A stretch of DNA of 39,138 nt from a virus. Below are positions 8,358 through 15,118 of this stretch, one piece after another (positions within the stretch are counted from its first letter, which is position 1; each line of letters starts with the position of its first letter). The translations under genes and the position numbers were made by a program. The stretch lies in IMG/VR virus record IMGVR_UViG_3300044815_000078, positions 1 to 39,138 of that record. One strand, given 5' to 3'. Below the pieces are notes generated by a model. The model saw nothing but the letters and a program-made list of their open reading frames with translations. It ran no database searches and was not told the origin of the DNA.

Positions 8358-8572
8358 TACCCCTCCAATGCCGCCGGGGCTCCGGTCCGCCTGCGCTGCT
8401 CTTCGATCAGTTCCTGGAGGTACATGACGTCCTGTGCCTCCCAGACCTCGATCAGGTCCCGGAACGACACCTGCCAGCCGAGCAGGGCCGCCGCGTTGGC
8501 GCCGAGCGTGATCAGGCCTCGGCGGACGGAGTCCGGTTCGTAGGGTCCAGCTCGGTGTCCTCGTCCTCCGGG
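8357..8572 (-). CDS. Tail assembly chaperone extension (T-type, made by -1 frameshift)
   Basis: This frame opens after an in-frame TGA at 8573-8575 and runs to TAG at 8357-8359. It has no good start codon near its beginning. It is offset by -1 relative to the upstream chaperone gene, which stops at 8512, so the two frames overlap by about 60 bases. The encoded peptide (LITLGANAAALLGWQVSFRD, then a helical tail ending in EEQRRRTGAPAALEG) looks like the helical T domain of G/GT tail chaperones. The G-T fusion would guide tape-measure folding. I see no canonical slippery heptamer; GGACCCT in 8541-8550 is the best candidate. Confidence 0.6.
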   Translation of the reverse strand, partial: PGGRGHRAGPYEPDSVRRGLITLGANAAALLGWQVSFRDLIEVWEAQDVMYLQELIEEQRRRTGAPAALEG

Positions 8573-8796
8573 TCACTGGCCTCGACGCACACGGCGTCGA
8601 ACGCCGGCCACGACAGCTTCGTCAGGCCCTGACGGCGGCTGGCCGTCCAGGCGATGAAACGGGTCATCGTGATCCGCTTGCCAGGGTCGTAAAAGTCCTG
8701 GGCCTCGTACTTGGCGACGTCGCGCTGATCAGCGACGACGGTCCACTTCTCGCCGCCATCCATCTCGACGGAGGCGCGGATCTGCATTGCCGGCAT
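8512..8796 (-). CDS. Tail assembly chaperone (G-type)
   Basis: The 94-aa protein starts at ATG 8794-8796, just after the major tail gene. It begins with a beta-rich part (MQIRASVEMDGGEKWTVVAD), followed by KYEAQDFYDPGKRITMTRFI and an acidic C-terminus (EASDPEDEDTELDPTN). The length, the acidic end and the overlap with a second open frame in the -1 register match gpG of G/GT systems. It should act during tail tube assembly with the tape measure and would be absent from the virion. Confidence 0.8.
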   Translation of the reverse strand: MPAMQIRASVEMDGGEKWTVVADQRDVAKYEAQDFYDPGKRITMTRFIAWTASRRQGLTKLSWPAFDAVCVEASDPEDEDTELDPTNRTPSAEA

Positions 8797-8818
8797 CGGC
8801 GGCCTGCCCTTCTCGGCG

Positions 8819-9235
8819 TTACGCGGACTGAGTGAAGACCGGCGCGCCGATCACGGGGATCGTCACGTCGAAGGTGCGGAAGTTGCCCTGCTCGCCGCCG
8901 AACGGGATCTGCGTCGGGCGGATCGTGAACGTCGCCTTGTCCTGCCCGGTCCCAGCCTTGGGCTGGTAGACCACGTCCAGGTCGGCGCCCGCGGCGGCAG
9001 CGGTACGCAGGGCGGCGCCGAGGCTGAGCGCGCCGAAGTCCTGCACGCCCGCGAGTTCGAGCTCCCACACCGGGCTGTCGGTGTCGGTGATCGTGCCGTC
9101 CGGCACCATCGTGCGCAGCGTCTGGGTGTCCTGGTCCGGCACGAGCCGGATCTTCGTGGCCTGGTTGGCGTAGTCGTCCTCGTCGACCGTGAACACGGCG
9201 TTCTTGATGACGTGGGCCCGCGCGTAAGCGACCAT
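8819..9235 (-). CDS. Major tail (tube) protein
   Basis: The 138-aa protein starts at ATG 9233-9235. Sequence and length fit a compact tail tube subunit: MVAYARAHVIKNAVFTVDED, a central WELELAGVQDFGA, then IRPTQIPFGGEQGNFRTFDV with a strand-rich end. The pattern 'F.....P......T' near the C-terminus is common in actinophage major tail proteins. It lies between the terminator-like gene and the chaperones, the canonical place. No C-terminal Ig-like extension is present. Confidence 0.85.
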   Translation of the reverse strand: MVAYARAHVIKNAVFTVDEDDYANQATKIRLVPDQDTQTLRTMVPDGTITDTDSPVWELELAGVQDFGALSLGAALRTAAAAGADLDVVYQPKAGTGQDKATFTIRPTQIPFGGEQGNFRTFDVTIPVIGAPVFTQSA

Positions 9236-9237
9236 TC

Positions 9238-9588
9238 CTATTCGCCTCTCATGGTGAGCATCAGCCCGTAGACGTGGCTGGTTTCGGTGCCGAAGTTGGC
9301 GGGGGTGAAGGCGTCCACGTAGCCGACGCCCTCGGCTTCGAGCGTGTCGACCAGGGCATCCAGGTGGGCGTCGATCCACAGGTTGGCGCTGCGCTCGTCC
9401 TGCGGCAGGTAGATCCCGACCGCCCACGCGATCATGAATTGCCCGGAGAGTTCCTCGCGCTGGCCTTGGTCGAGGTGCGGCCACGCGTCGCCTGGCTTGG
9501 GTGTGCCGGGCCGGTACTCGTAGCCGCGGACGTCATCGACCAGGTCGAGGGCCGCCTTGTATTCGGCGCGCTTGCCGGTGAGGCTCAT
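9238..9588 (-). CDS. Tail terminator-like protein
   Basis: The 116-aa protein has its ATG overlapping the connector stop by one base (TGATG). It shows an alternating helix/strand plan: KRAEYKAALDLVDDVRGYEY at the N-terminus and FMIAWAVGIYLPQDERSANL in the middle, then 'LDALVDTLEAEG'. This resembles tail terminator (gpU-like) proteins that cap the tube and join it to the head. The position immediately upstream of the major tail protein supports this. Catalytic motifs are not expected and none are seen. Confidence 0.72.
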   Translation of the reverse strand: MSLTGKRAEYKAALDLVDDVRGYEYRPGTPKPGDAWPHLDQGQREELSGQFMIAWAVGIYLPQDERSANLWIDAHLDALVDTLEAEGVGYVDAFTPANFGTETSHVYGLMLTMRGE

Positions 9589-10178
9589 CAGGCCACCAGC
9601 AGCTTCCAGTGCGGCTTCTCCAGTCGGCGCACCTCTGGGTCGTACGTCGACTGGACGTTGGGCACGTCGCCCTCGGGTGGGCTGCTGGTGGGCTGCGAGC
9701 GCAGGCTGAGGTTGCGCTGCACCCGCCGCATCAGCGCCCCGCGCAGGTCGTCCGGGTAGAACGCGGGGATCGCGCAGGCCGAGCGCTGAGCCGCGGACTC
9801 CACGCCCAGCGCGTTGGCCAGGTCGCCGTCTTCCCAGGAGTGTTCGCCGAGGTAGCTGTTGACGTCGGCAACGGTCGGCATCGCGCCTGCGGCGGTCGGC
9901 GCCACGGCGGTCACCGCGAACGCAGTGGCGCCGTACAGGGTCGTGGAGACTGTGGCGATGTGCCGGCCGGGCGTCGCGAGTGTGTACGCGGCCCGGCACG
10001 AGCCGCCGTTGATGGCGGTCATTGTCGGGACGGTCGTGGTGCCGTCCGGCTTAGTGATGGTGACCACCGGCGTCTCGCCCGTGGTGTAGCCGTCCAGGTC
10101 GGTAACCCTGACGGTGATCGGCCATTGGTCGCCGACCAGGCGTTGCGTCTGGGTGGAGCTCAGCGCAGCAACCGGCAT
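9588..10178 (-). CDS. Head-tail connector with N-terminal Ig-like domain
   Basis: The 196-aa protein has a GAGG ribosome site. Residues 1-95 look like a bacterial Ig-like beta domain (QWPITVRVTDLDGYTTGETP, then ATPGRHIATVSTTLYGATAF). Residues 100-150 carry the helical connector signature (MPTVADVNSYLGE, DLANALGVESAAQRSACAI) of gp6-like adaptor proteins. Fusion of an Ig-like domain to the adaptor is a notable but known theme in actinophages, perhaps for surface decoration of the neck. Confidence 0.75.
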   Translation of the reverse strand: MPVAALSSTQTQRLVGDQWPITVRVTDLDGYTTGETPVVTITKPDGTTTVPTMTAINGGSCRAAYTLATPGRHIATVSTTLYGATAFAVTAVAPTAAGAMPTVADVNSYLGEHSWEDGDLANALGVESAAQRSACAIPAFYPDDLRGALMRRVQRNLSLRSQPTSSPPEGDVPNVQSTYDPEVRRLEKPHWKLLVA

Positions 10179-10182
10179 CGGG

Positions 10183-10581
10183 TCACCTCGTCTCGAACGC
10201 GGGGTTGGCAGTCAGGGACAGCTCAAGGAGCGCAGCGGCGGTGACCATTTGGGTGCCGCGCACGGTGTGGACCGTCTTGCCGTCGATGCCGGGGGACAGG
10301 CCGAGCGCGCCCGTGGCGGCTCCGGTCAGGACCAGGTCTCCGGCTGGTGAGCGGTGCACCCGCAGCAGCACCCGCAGACCGGCCGCCGTGTCGACCAGTT
10401 CGCTGGCCCGCCCGACGCGCTGGGCGTGGTCGTGGTCGCGCAGCAGCCACACCGGGCCGGTCGTTTGGACCCAGCCCCGCTGGAACCAGAACCGGCGGCT
10501 ACCGGCTTGAGCCGGCCGGTCGTAGGGGACGGCAATCCCGGCGATGGTGCGCGCGGCGAAGTTGACGACCAGCGCATCCAT
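10183..10581 (-). CDS. Second prohead-protease-like protein
   Basis: The 132-aa protein is read from ATG 10579-10581 (AGGGG ribosome site). It carries the sequence landmarks of the HK97/S78 prohead protease fold: 'RTIAGIAVPYDRPAQ' at the start, a His motif LLRDHDHAQRVGRA (about 47-60) matching 'L..HD....VGR', GALGLSPGIDG with the candidate nucleophile serine (about 91-101), and LLELSLTANPAF at the end. The genome already has a full prohead protease at 12703-13428, so this is a paralogue. It could be an active second protease, a degenerate copy, or an assembly factor using the same fold. Confidence 0.72.
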   Translation of the reverse strand: MDALVVNFAARTIAGIAVPYDRPAQAGSRRFWFQRGWVQTTGPVWLLRDHDHAQRVGRASELVDTAAGLRVLLRVHRSPAGDLVLTGAATGALGLSPGIDGKTVHTVRGTQMVTAAALLELSLTANPAFETR

Positions 10582-10644
10582 GCCGACACCCCTGCTCAGT
10601 ACCGGTTTCACCAACCAGTGACGGGCACGTGACCTGCGGGTTTG

Positions 10645-10659
10645 GGTGTCAGTGACACC
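10645..10659. promoter_or_regulatory. 15-bp palindrome between head genes
   Basis: GGTGTCAGTGACACC is a perfect palindrome around a single central base, lying in the 144-base gap between the decoration-region genes and the second protease. It sits between the hairpin at 10686-10716 and the protease start, so it could be an operator for a local late promoter. No clear -10/-35 pair was identified beside it. Confidence 0.35.
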
Positions 10660-10685
10660 AGTTGGCCACAGGCGGGGAGGGTGCG

Positions 10686-10716
10686 CGGGGCCCGGCCGCT
10701 CGGGCAGCGGACCCCG
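10686..10716 (-). terminator. Hairpin after the small acidic gene
   Basis: CGGGG (10686-10690) pairs with CCCCG (10712-10716), and CCGCT (10696-10700) pairs with AGCGG (10706-10710) around a CGGGC loop, with a bulge between the two stems. It follows the stop codon of the gene at 10726-11019 in the minus direction. There is no U-tract, so it may only attenuate late transcription or protect mRNA ends. Confidence 0.45.
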
Positions 10717-10725
10717 GCACGTCTC

Positions 10726-11019
10726 CTACTTGTCGTCCGGCTTCGCGGCCTGCTTGTCGGCAGGCTTCACCGCGGCCTTCGACGCCGACAGGCGCGGCTG
10801 CTTCACTGGCTCCGGCTGCTCGGGCTGTGCCGGTTCCGGGTGCTCACCGTCAGGGGTCGGAACCATTTCCGCCTCCTTCTCCGTGCCGGGAATCAGATGT
10901 GCGTCCTTGTCGGCGACCGGGTTGCCCGGCGCGTACGCGAGGAACTGGCCGTCCTCGTCGCCGTCCCGGACCAGACGGCCGTCGCTTGTGCGCCAGAGGC
11001 GCTCGGTTGCGGTCTGCAC
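10726..11019 (-). CDS. Small hydrophilic head-region protein, function unknown
   Basis: The 97-aa protein starts at GTG 11017-11019 with GGGGGAG upstream. The N-terminal half is compact (TERLWRTSDGRLVRDGDEDG, 'LAYAPGNPVADKDAHL'). The C-terminal half is a disordered Pro/Glu/Lys segment ending in KPADKQAAKPDDK. Small proteins with this opening ('W.T.DGRLV.DGD..A..L.Y..G') occur next to capsid genes in many actinophages. The role may be in head assembly or decoration; none is proven. Confidence 0.75.
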   Translation of the reverse strand: MQTATERLWRTSDGRLVRDGDEDGQFLAYAPGNPVADKDAHLIPGTEKEAEMVPTPDGEHPEPAQPEQPEPVKQPRLSASKAAVKPADKQAAKPDDK

Positions 11020-11029
11020 GTGCTCCCCC

Positions 11030-11440
11030 TTAGTCCGGCATCTCGACGTAGCCGACGACCACGTCGAACGCGCCCGCGGTCAGCGCGGCCACGGCGACGG
11101 TCGCCTGCAGCTTGCGGGCCACTGTGGTCTTCACGCTGGCCGCGCCGGTGCCGACCGGGAGCAGGCTCTTACGCCCGGTCGTGGACCACGGTGCGCCGGA
11201 GATCGCGGCGGCGGCGAGCAGGTCACCGGCACCCTCGGCCATCACGGCGATGGTGGCCGAACCGCCCGAGGTCGGCACGGTGTCGACTTCGATGAACCCG
11301 GTCAGGATGACCGCGTTCGCTGGGATCGCACCGACTGAGGTCAGGTCGATAGTGCTGACCGCACCGCCGTCGACGGCGAAGTCGTACCGGCCGCGGGCCC
11401 ACTTCATCTGGCCGCTGGGGAATCCACCCGTGTAGGGCAT
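11030..11440 (-). CDS. Probable capsid decoration / head fibre-like protein
   Basis: The 136-aa protein lies immediately downstream of the major capsid gene. It is strand-rich and Ala/Gly/Thr-rich with almost no charged helices (MPYTGGFPSGQMKWARGRYD, AIPANAVILTGFIEVDTVP, ATVAVAALTAGAFDVVVGYV). Such low-charge beta proteins after the capsid gene are usually decoration or stabilising proteins. There is no sequence motif that proves binding to the capsid. Confidence 0.65.
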   Translation of the reverse strand: MPYTGGFPSGQMKWARGRYDFAVDGGAVSTIDLTSVGAIPANAVILTGFIEVDTVPTSGGSATIAVMAEGAGDLLAAAAISGAPWSTTGRKSLLPVGTGAASVKTTVARKLQATVAVAALTAGAFDVVVGYVEMPD

Positions 11441-11461
11441 GTCGTTGGTCTCCGTTCCTGA

Positions 11462-12706
11462 TCAGGCGATGCCGGTGACGGTGGCGAACGCCTTCGGGCG
11501 GTAGAAGATCAGCGCCGCGCGGATGTCGGCTCGGATCGCCTGCTTGCCGTTGGTGAAGAAGTCGGCGTGGCTGTTGGAGATCTGCACGTCGATGCCCCGG
11601 CGGACCGCGAGCTCCGAGTAGTTGCCGAAGTCGCCGACCACGGCGGTGCCGGCGGTCAGGCCGAACGCCTCGACGACCGGCAGCCCCCAGATCCGAGCAG
11701 GGCCCGGCTCGGACGGGTTGCCCCAGATGTAGATGCCGTCGCTGGTGCGCAGCAGCCGCACGATCTGCCAGTCGAATGGGTTCCACACGGTGACGTCCGG
11801 CAGCGCCAGCCCGTTGACCTTGACTTTGGTCATGGCCTTGTAGATGGCGTCCGGGATCGGGTCGGCGCCCTTGGCCTGGGTCTGGATGCCCGCGGTGTTC
11901 AGCAGGCCCGTCAGGCTCGGCGCGGTGCCGTTGCCGGACAGCAGCTGGCCGTCCAGGCGCTGGCGGACCATGAACGGCAGCCGGTTGTTGATGTAGGCAC
12001 GCGCCCGGGGCTCGTCCTCGAGCGTCTCGTCGGTGACCGGGATCCACGTGCCGATCTTCCGGACCGGTGAGGTCCGCTCGGTCAGGGCGAGCGCCGACTC
12101 CGGGTACGGGGCGCCTTCGAGGATTTCGCCGGCGTTGTTCGTGAAACCGGTCTCCTCCATGTAGACCACCGCGGCCTGCGACGTGGTGGTCTGCGGGACG
12201 ATGTCCAGGAGCTGGATCGGCCGGGTCACGTAGTCGACGATCCGCGGGCCGCGGACGGTCTCCGGGGTGCCGACCGCCGTGGTGTCGAACAGGGCCTTCA
12301 GAGTGATGTCGAGGCGGACTTCCGGCCCGACCGCGCCCTGCTTGCCCTTGAACGCCATCGACTCGACGAACATGTCACCCAGGCTCTTGGTGACCTGAGA
12401 GCCGCCGCGGGCCTTGAGGTCGCCCTGCTCGGTGCCCTTCTCCTGGCCGCCGTCCCACTCCTTCGAGCGGGCCGCGGCGCGGGCGACGGCCTTGAGCCGG
12501 TCCACCTCGGCGCCGGTGGCGTCGATCTCCTCGTTCAGGGAACGGATCGCTTCCACCTTCGCGGCGGAGTCACCGTCCAGTGACTTGACCTTGGCCATGT
12601 CCATCTCGGGGCCGGCCTCGGAGAAGATGCCGTGGAGCGCCCTGTTCTTCGCGTCGAGCTTGCCCAGCGCTTCCTTGAGCGCCGGGAACTCCAGCATGTC
12701 GGTCAT
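11462..12706 (-). CDS. Major capsid protein, HK97 fold
   Basis: The 414-aa protein starts at ATG 12704-12706, overlapping the protease stop (ATGA). Residues 1-90 form a charged coiled coil (ALKEALGKLDAKNRALHG, 'EAIRSLNEEIDATGAEVDRL'), the scaffolding delta domain that the protease removes. The mature shell begins somewhere after residue 100. Family landmarks follow: 'RPIQLLDIVPQTTTSQAAVV', 'KIGTWIPVTDETLEDEPRA', 'MVRQRLDGQLLSGNGTAP', 'GLLNTAGI' and 'AALIFYRPKAFATVTG' at the end. Gene order portal-protease-capsid matches HK97. Confidence 0.95.
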   Translation of the reverse strand: MTDMLEFPALKEALGKLDAKNRALHGIFSEAGPEMDMAKVKSLDGDSAAKVEAIRSLNEEIDATGAEVDRLKAVARAAARSKEWDGGQEKGTEQGDLKARGGSQVTKSLGDMFVESMAFKGKQGAVGPEVRLDITLKALFDTTAVGTPETVRGPRIVDYVTRPIQLLDIVPQTTTSQAAVVYMEETGFTNNAGEILEGAPYPESALALTERTSPVRKIGTWIPVTDETLEDEPRARAYINNRLPFMVRQRLDGQLLSGNGTAPSLTGLLNTAGIQTQAKGADPIPDAIYKAMTKVKVNGLALPDVTVWNPFDWQIVRLLRTSDGIYIWGNPSEPGPARIWGLPVVEAFGLTAGTAVVGDFGNYSELAVRRGIDVQISNSHADFFTNGKQAIRADIRAALIFYRPKAFATVTGIA

Positions 12707-13428
12707 ACGGTGATACCTCGCGTTCGGGCGATGTGCCGCAGGTACTGGACCTGTACGGCTGGCGGAGTGGTGACGTCGGGCTCGGGGACCACCAGCAGCC
12801 CGGCCAAGCGCTTGCACTGCGCCTCGACCCGGCCGAGCAGCGCCGCAGATTCGGCGCCGAGCCCCTTGCCCTTTTCCTGCCGCTTCGCCATGACGTCCGC
12901 GGCGCGATCGGCGAGAGCTTCGAGGTCGGCCAGGACCGCCTCTGCCTCGCCGGCGAAAGTGAGGCCGCTCTTCACGGCCAGGTTGCGGGTGCCGACACCG
13001 GCACCCTTGATGACGGGCGAAATCTCCCCGCCGGGGGTGATGTGCTCGAGGAACCGGACCTGCTTGCCGTCGAACTCACCGAAGCTGTACTTGTCCGGCA
13101 GGCACGAGTAGGACCACTCCTGCAGCGGGCCCATGTTCTTCACGACCAGGAACGTCTCCCGGCCACCCGTGGTGTCCAGGAAGAACTGACCTTCGAGGAT
13201 GGCCTCCGTGGGGGTGGTCCGGACGACACCCTTACCGACCGGCAGGGCACCCTCCCATGACTTGTGCCCATAGGCGGAGATCATCCATTCGGCGCCGTCG
13301 TCGAACGCGCCGGGCAGGGTCACGTCCCCATCGGCGTCGGTCACATTGAAGGTGGAGAACACCGCGGTCACGAGACCCTGGTCGGCGTCTTTGACCTGCA
13401 CGCCGTGGAGCGCTTTGCTGGTGATCAC
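12703..13428 (-). CDS. HK97-family prohead protease
   Basis: The 241-aa protein overlaps the portal stop (ATGA). It should cleave the capsid delta domain and itself during head maturation. The N-terminal domain shows 'VTDADGDVTLPGAF' then YGHKSWEGALPVGKG, where H is the expected catalytic histidine. EWSYSCLPDKYS supplies the candidate serine, and 'GGEISPVIKGAGVGTR' the conserved C-terminal strand. Residues 165-241 are helical and are probably removed or act as a scaffold. Confidence 0.92.
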   Translation of the reverse strand: MITSKALHGVQVKDADQGLVTAVFSTFNVTDADGDVTLPGAFDDGAEWMISAYGHKSWEGALPVGKGVVRTTPTEAILEGQFFLDTTGGRETFLVVKNMGPLQEWSYSCLPDKYSFGEFDGKQVRFLEHITPGGEISPVIKGAGVGTRNLAVKSGLTFAGEAEAVLADLEALADRAADVMAKRQEKGKGLGAESAALLGRVEAQCKRLAGLLVVPEPDVTTPPAVQVQYLRHIARTRGITV

Positions 13429-14843
13429 TGCTGGCCTCCCGGGACAGGATCGACGGGTTCGATGGTCGGGTCGGTGACCGGCTCGGTGCCGGTTCCCGGG
13501 GGCTGAAGCTGGACGCTGAACAAGCCGGAGTGCTTGCCCGCGAGGCGGGACAGATCGTCGGACTCAAGGAACGCGATCGCTGCGTCGGGCTCGTAACCGG
13601 CGTCGAGGAGCTGCCTCAGCGCGATCGCCTTGATCTGCTGGATCTGGGCGATGTCCTTGGCGTCCTCGCGCACGAACGCGATGTCGCGTTTGTCGATGCA
13701 CAGCTCGGCTTGGCCGGCGGGGCGGGTGAACAGCGTCTCCAGGCTCGCGGCGGCGTCGTTCCACAGGTGGTTCAGGGTGCCGTCGGAGACGTTGCGCCGG
13801 GCCGCCGAGTAGTTGCCCGCGTTGAGGCTGGATCCCGACAGCCCCTCCGACAGACCCACGACTACCGGGTGCACTCCGGCCGCTGCGGCGATCCGGGTCT
13901 CACCGGCCCCGGTGATGCTCTTGAAGTCGAGCTGCTGCATGTCCGCGCCAATGATGTTGACGTCTGCCCCGCCGCCCATGAATAGGGTCTTGTAGGCGTT
14001 GCGCGGGCCCTCGTGGCTGTCCTTGAAGCGGGCCACGAACTGGTCGAACACCTCCGGGTCGACGTCCTTGTCGAGCGTCACCACCGTCTGCAGGGTGGCG
14101 CCGTTCTGGAAGCGCCTGACCTTGTGGTCGGTGGCCGCCCGGTCCGAGGTGATCTCCCGCAGCACAGGCGTCAGCCAGGACATCCCCCGGAACCGGGCGA
14201 TCGGGTCCGGGACGGGCGCGTAGTGGCACACCTCGGACGGCATCAGCAGGACCGGCTTCCGCAGCTCCGAGCTGCCGGTGACCGTGGTCGCGTAGGTGGG
14301 CTCATACATGAGGCCAATGACCTGCGTGTCCAGGGCGTATGGGTCGCCAGAGTGCGAGCCGAGGATGAGGGTCACCCAGTCCGGGCGGAGCCGTACGAGG
14401 CGCTTAGACGGGCCCTGGGCGGCCTTGCCGTACCGACCTTGAGCGTCGCACGTCGTCACGTAGGCGTTGCCCGCGTAGGTGGCGTCGACTTCCATCCACG
14501 ACAGCAGGTTCGTCAACGTGCCGCCGGGCCACGGGCGGCGTAGCAACGCCAGGTCTGGGGAGTCGTAGAACGGGCCGAGCTGCCCGTTGACCCGGTCGCG
14601 CCACAGGAAGTTCCCGTCGGCGAACACCCGCATCCGGGCGTAGCAGCACGCGAACACCGGCCCGGATGCTTTGCCGGCCCCGGTGGCGTAGCCCTCGAAG
14701 TCGTGCTCGATCGCTTCCTTGTCGGGCGCCCACGAGCCGACCAGGGCGTGCCGGAGCGATTCACCCTGCCAGAACGGCGCCTCGGTGAACTGCTTGCGCT
14801 GCACACCACGGCGCTGGGCGGCGACCCGGTCCAGGACGCCCAT
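13425..14843 (-). CDS. Portal protein, HK97 type
   Basis: The 472-aa protein forms the dodecameric ring through which DNA enters and leaves the capsid. Recognisable blocks are ACCYARMRVFADGNFLWRD, 'LLSWMEVDATYAGNAYV', 'RLVRLRPDWVTLI', 'VCHYAPVPDPIARFRGMSWL', 'RRFQNGATLQTVVTLD', and 'GVHPVVVGLSEGLSGSSLN'. The last 30 residues are Pro/Thr-rich. Its start shares one base with the stop of the small membrane gene upstream. Size and order fit the family. Confidence 0.95.
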   Translation of the reverse strand: MGVLDRVAAQRRGVQRKQFTEAPFWQGESLRHALVGSWAPDKEAIEHDFEGYATGAGKASGPVFACCYARMRVFADGNFLWRDRVNGQLGPFYDSPDLALLRRPWPGGTLTNLLSWMEVDATYAGNAYVTTCDAQGRYGKAAQGPSKRLVRLRPDWVTLILGSHSGDPYALDTQVIGLMYEPTYATTVTGSSELRKPVLLMPSEVCHYAPVPDPIARFRGMSWLTPVLREITSDRAATDHKVRRFQNGATLQTVVTLDKDVDPEVFDQFVARFKDSHEGPRNAYKTLFMGGGADVNIIGADMQQLDFKSITGAGETRIAAAAGVHPVVVGLSEGLSGSSLNAGNYSAARRNVSDGTLNHLWNDAAASLETLFTRPAGQAELCIDKRDIAFVREDAKDIAQIQQIKAIALRQLLDAGYEPDAAIAFLESDDLSRLAGKHSGLFSVQLQPPGTGTEPVTDPTIEPVDPVPGGQQ

Positions 14844-15097
14844 CAGCCGCTCGCCTCGTCACGGGAACCGTGGGCGTCGTCCCAGCCGACCTTCACGGCC
14901 GCCGCACACCACGTGGTGGCCAGCCACACACCCGCGACGAGCAGGTGGGCGACCCGGCCGGCGCCGACCAGCAGCCACGCGACAGCCGACAGCAGCACCC
15001 GGGCGAGCCCCAGCATGGTGCGGCCGAAACCCCACTGCCGGGCCTGCGCAGAGATTCGGGCGGTCTGGTCCACCGACAGCGCCTCGATCACGGTCAC
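14843..15097 (-). CDS. Small membrane protein between terminase and portal
   Basis: The 84-aa protein starts at GTG 15095-15097 with a GGAGG site 7 nt upstream. A helical N-terminus (DQTARISAQARQWGFGRTML) leads into one long or two short hydrophobic stretches (about 29-65, ARVLLSAVAWLLVGAGRVAH then LLVAGVWLATTWCAAAV). A membrane protein inside the terminase-portal interval is unusual. It may be a superinfection or late-expressed envelope factor; function unknown. Confidence 0.75.
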   Translation of the reverse strand: MTVIEALSVDQTARISAQARQWGFGRTMLGLARVLLSAVAWLLVGAGRVAHLLVAGVWLATTWCAAAVKVGWDDAHGSRDEASG

Positions 15098-15118
15098 TGC
15101 GGGACCTCCATCAGTTGG

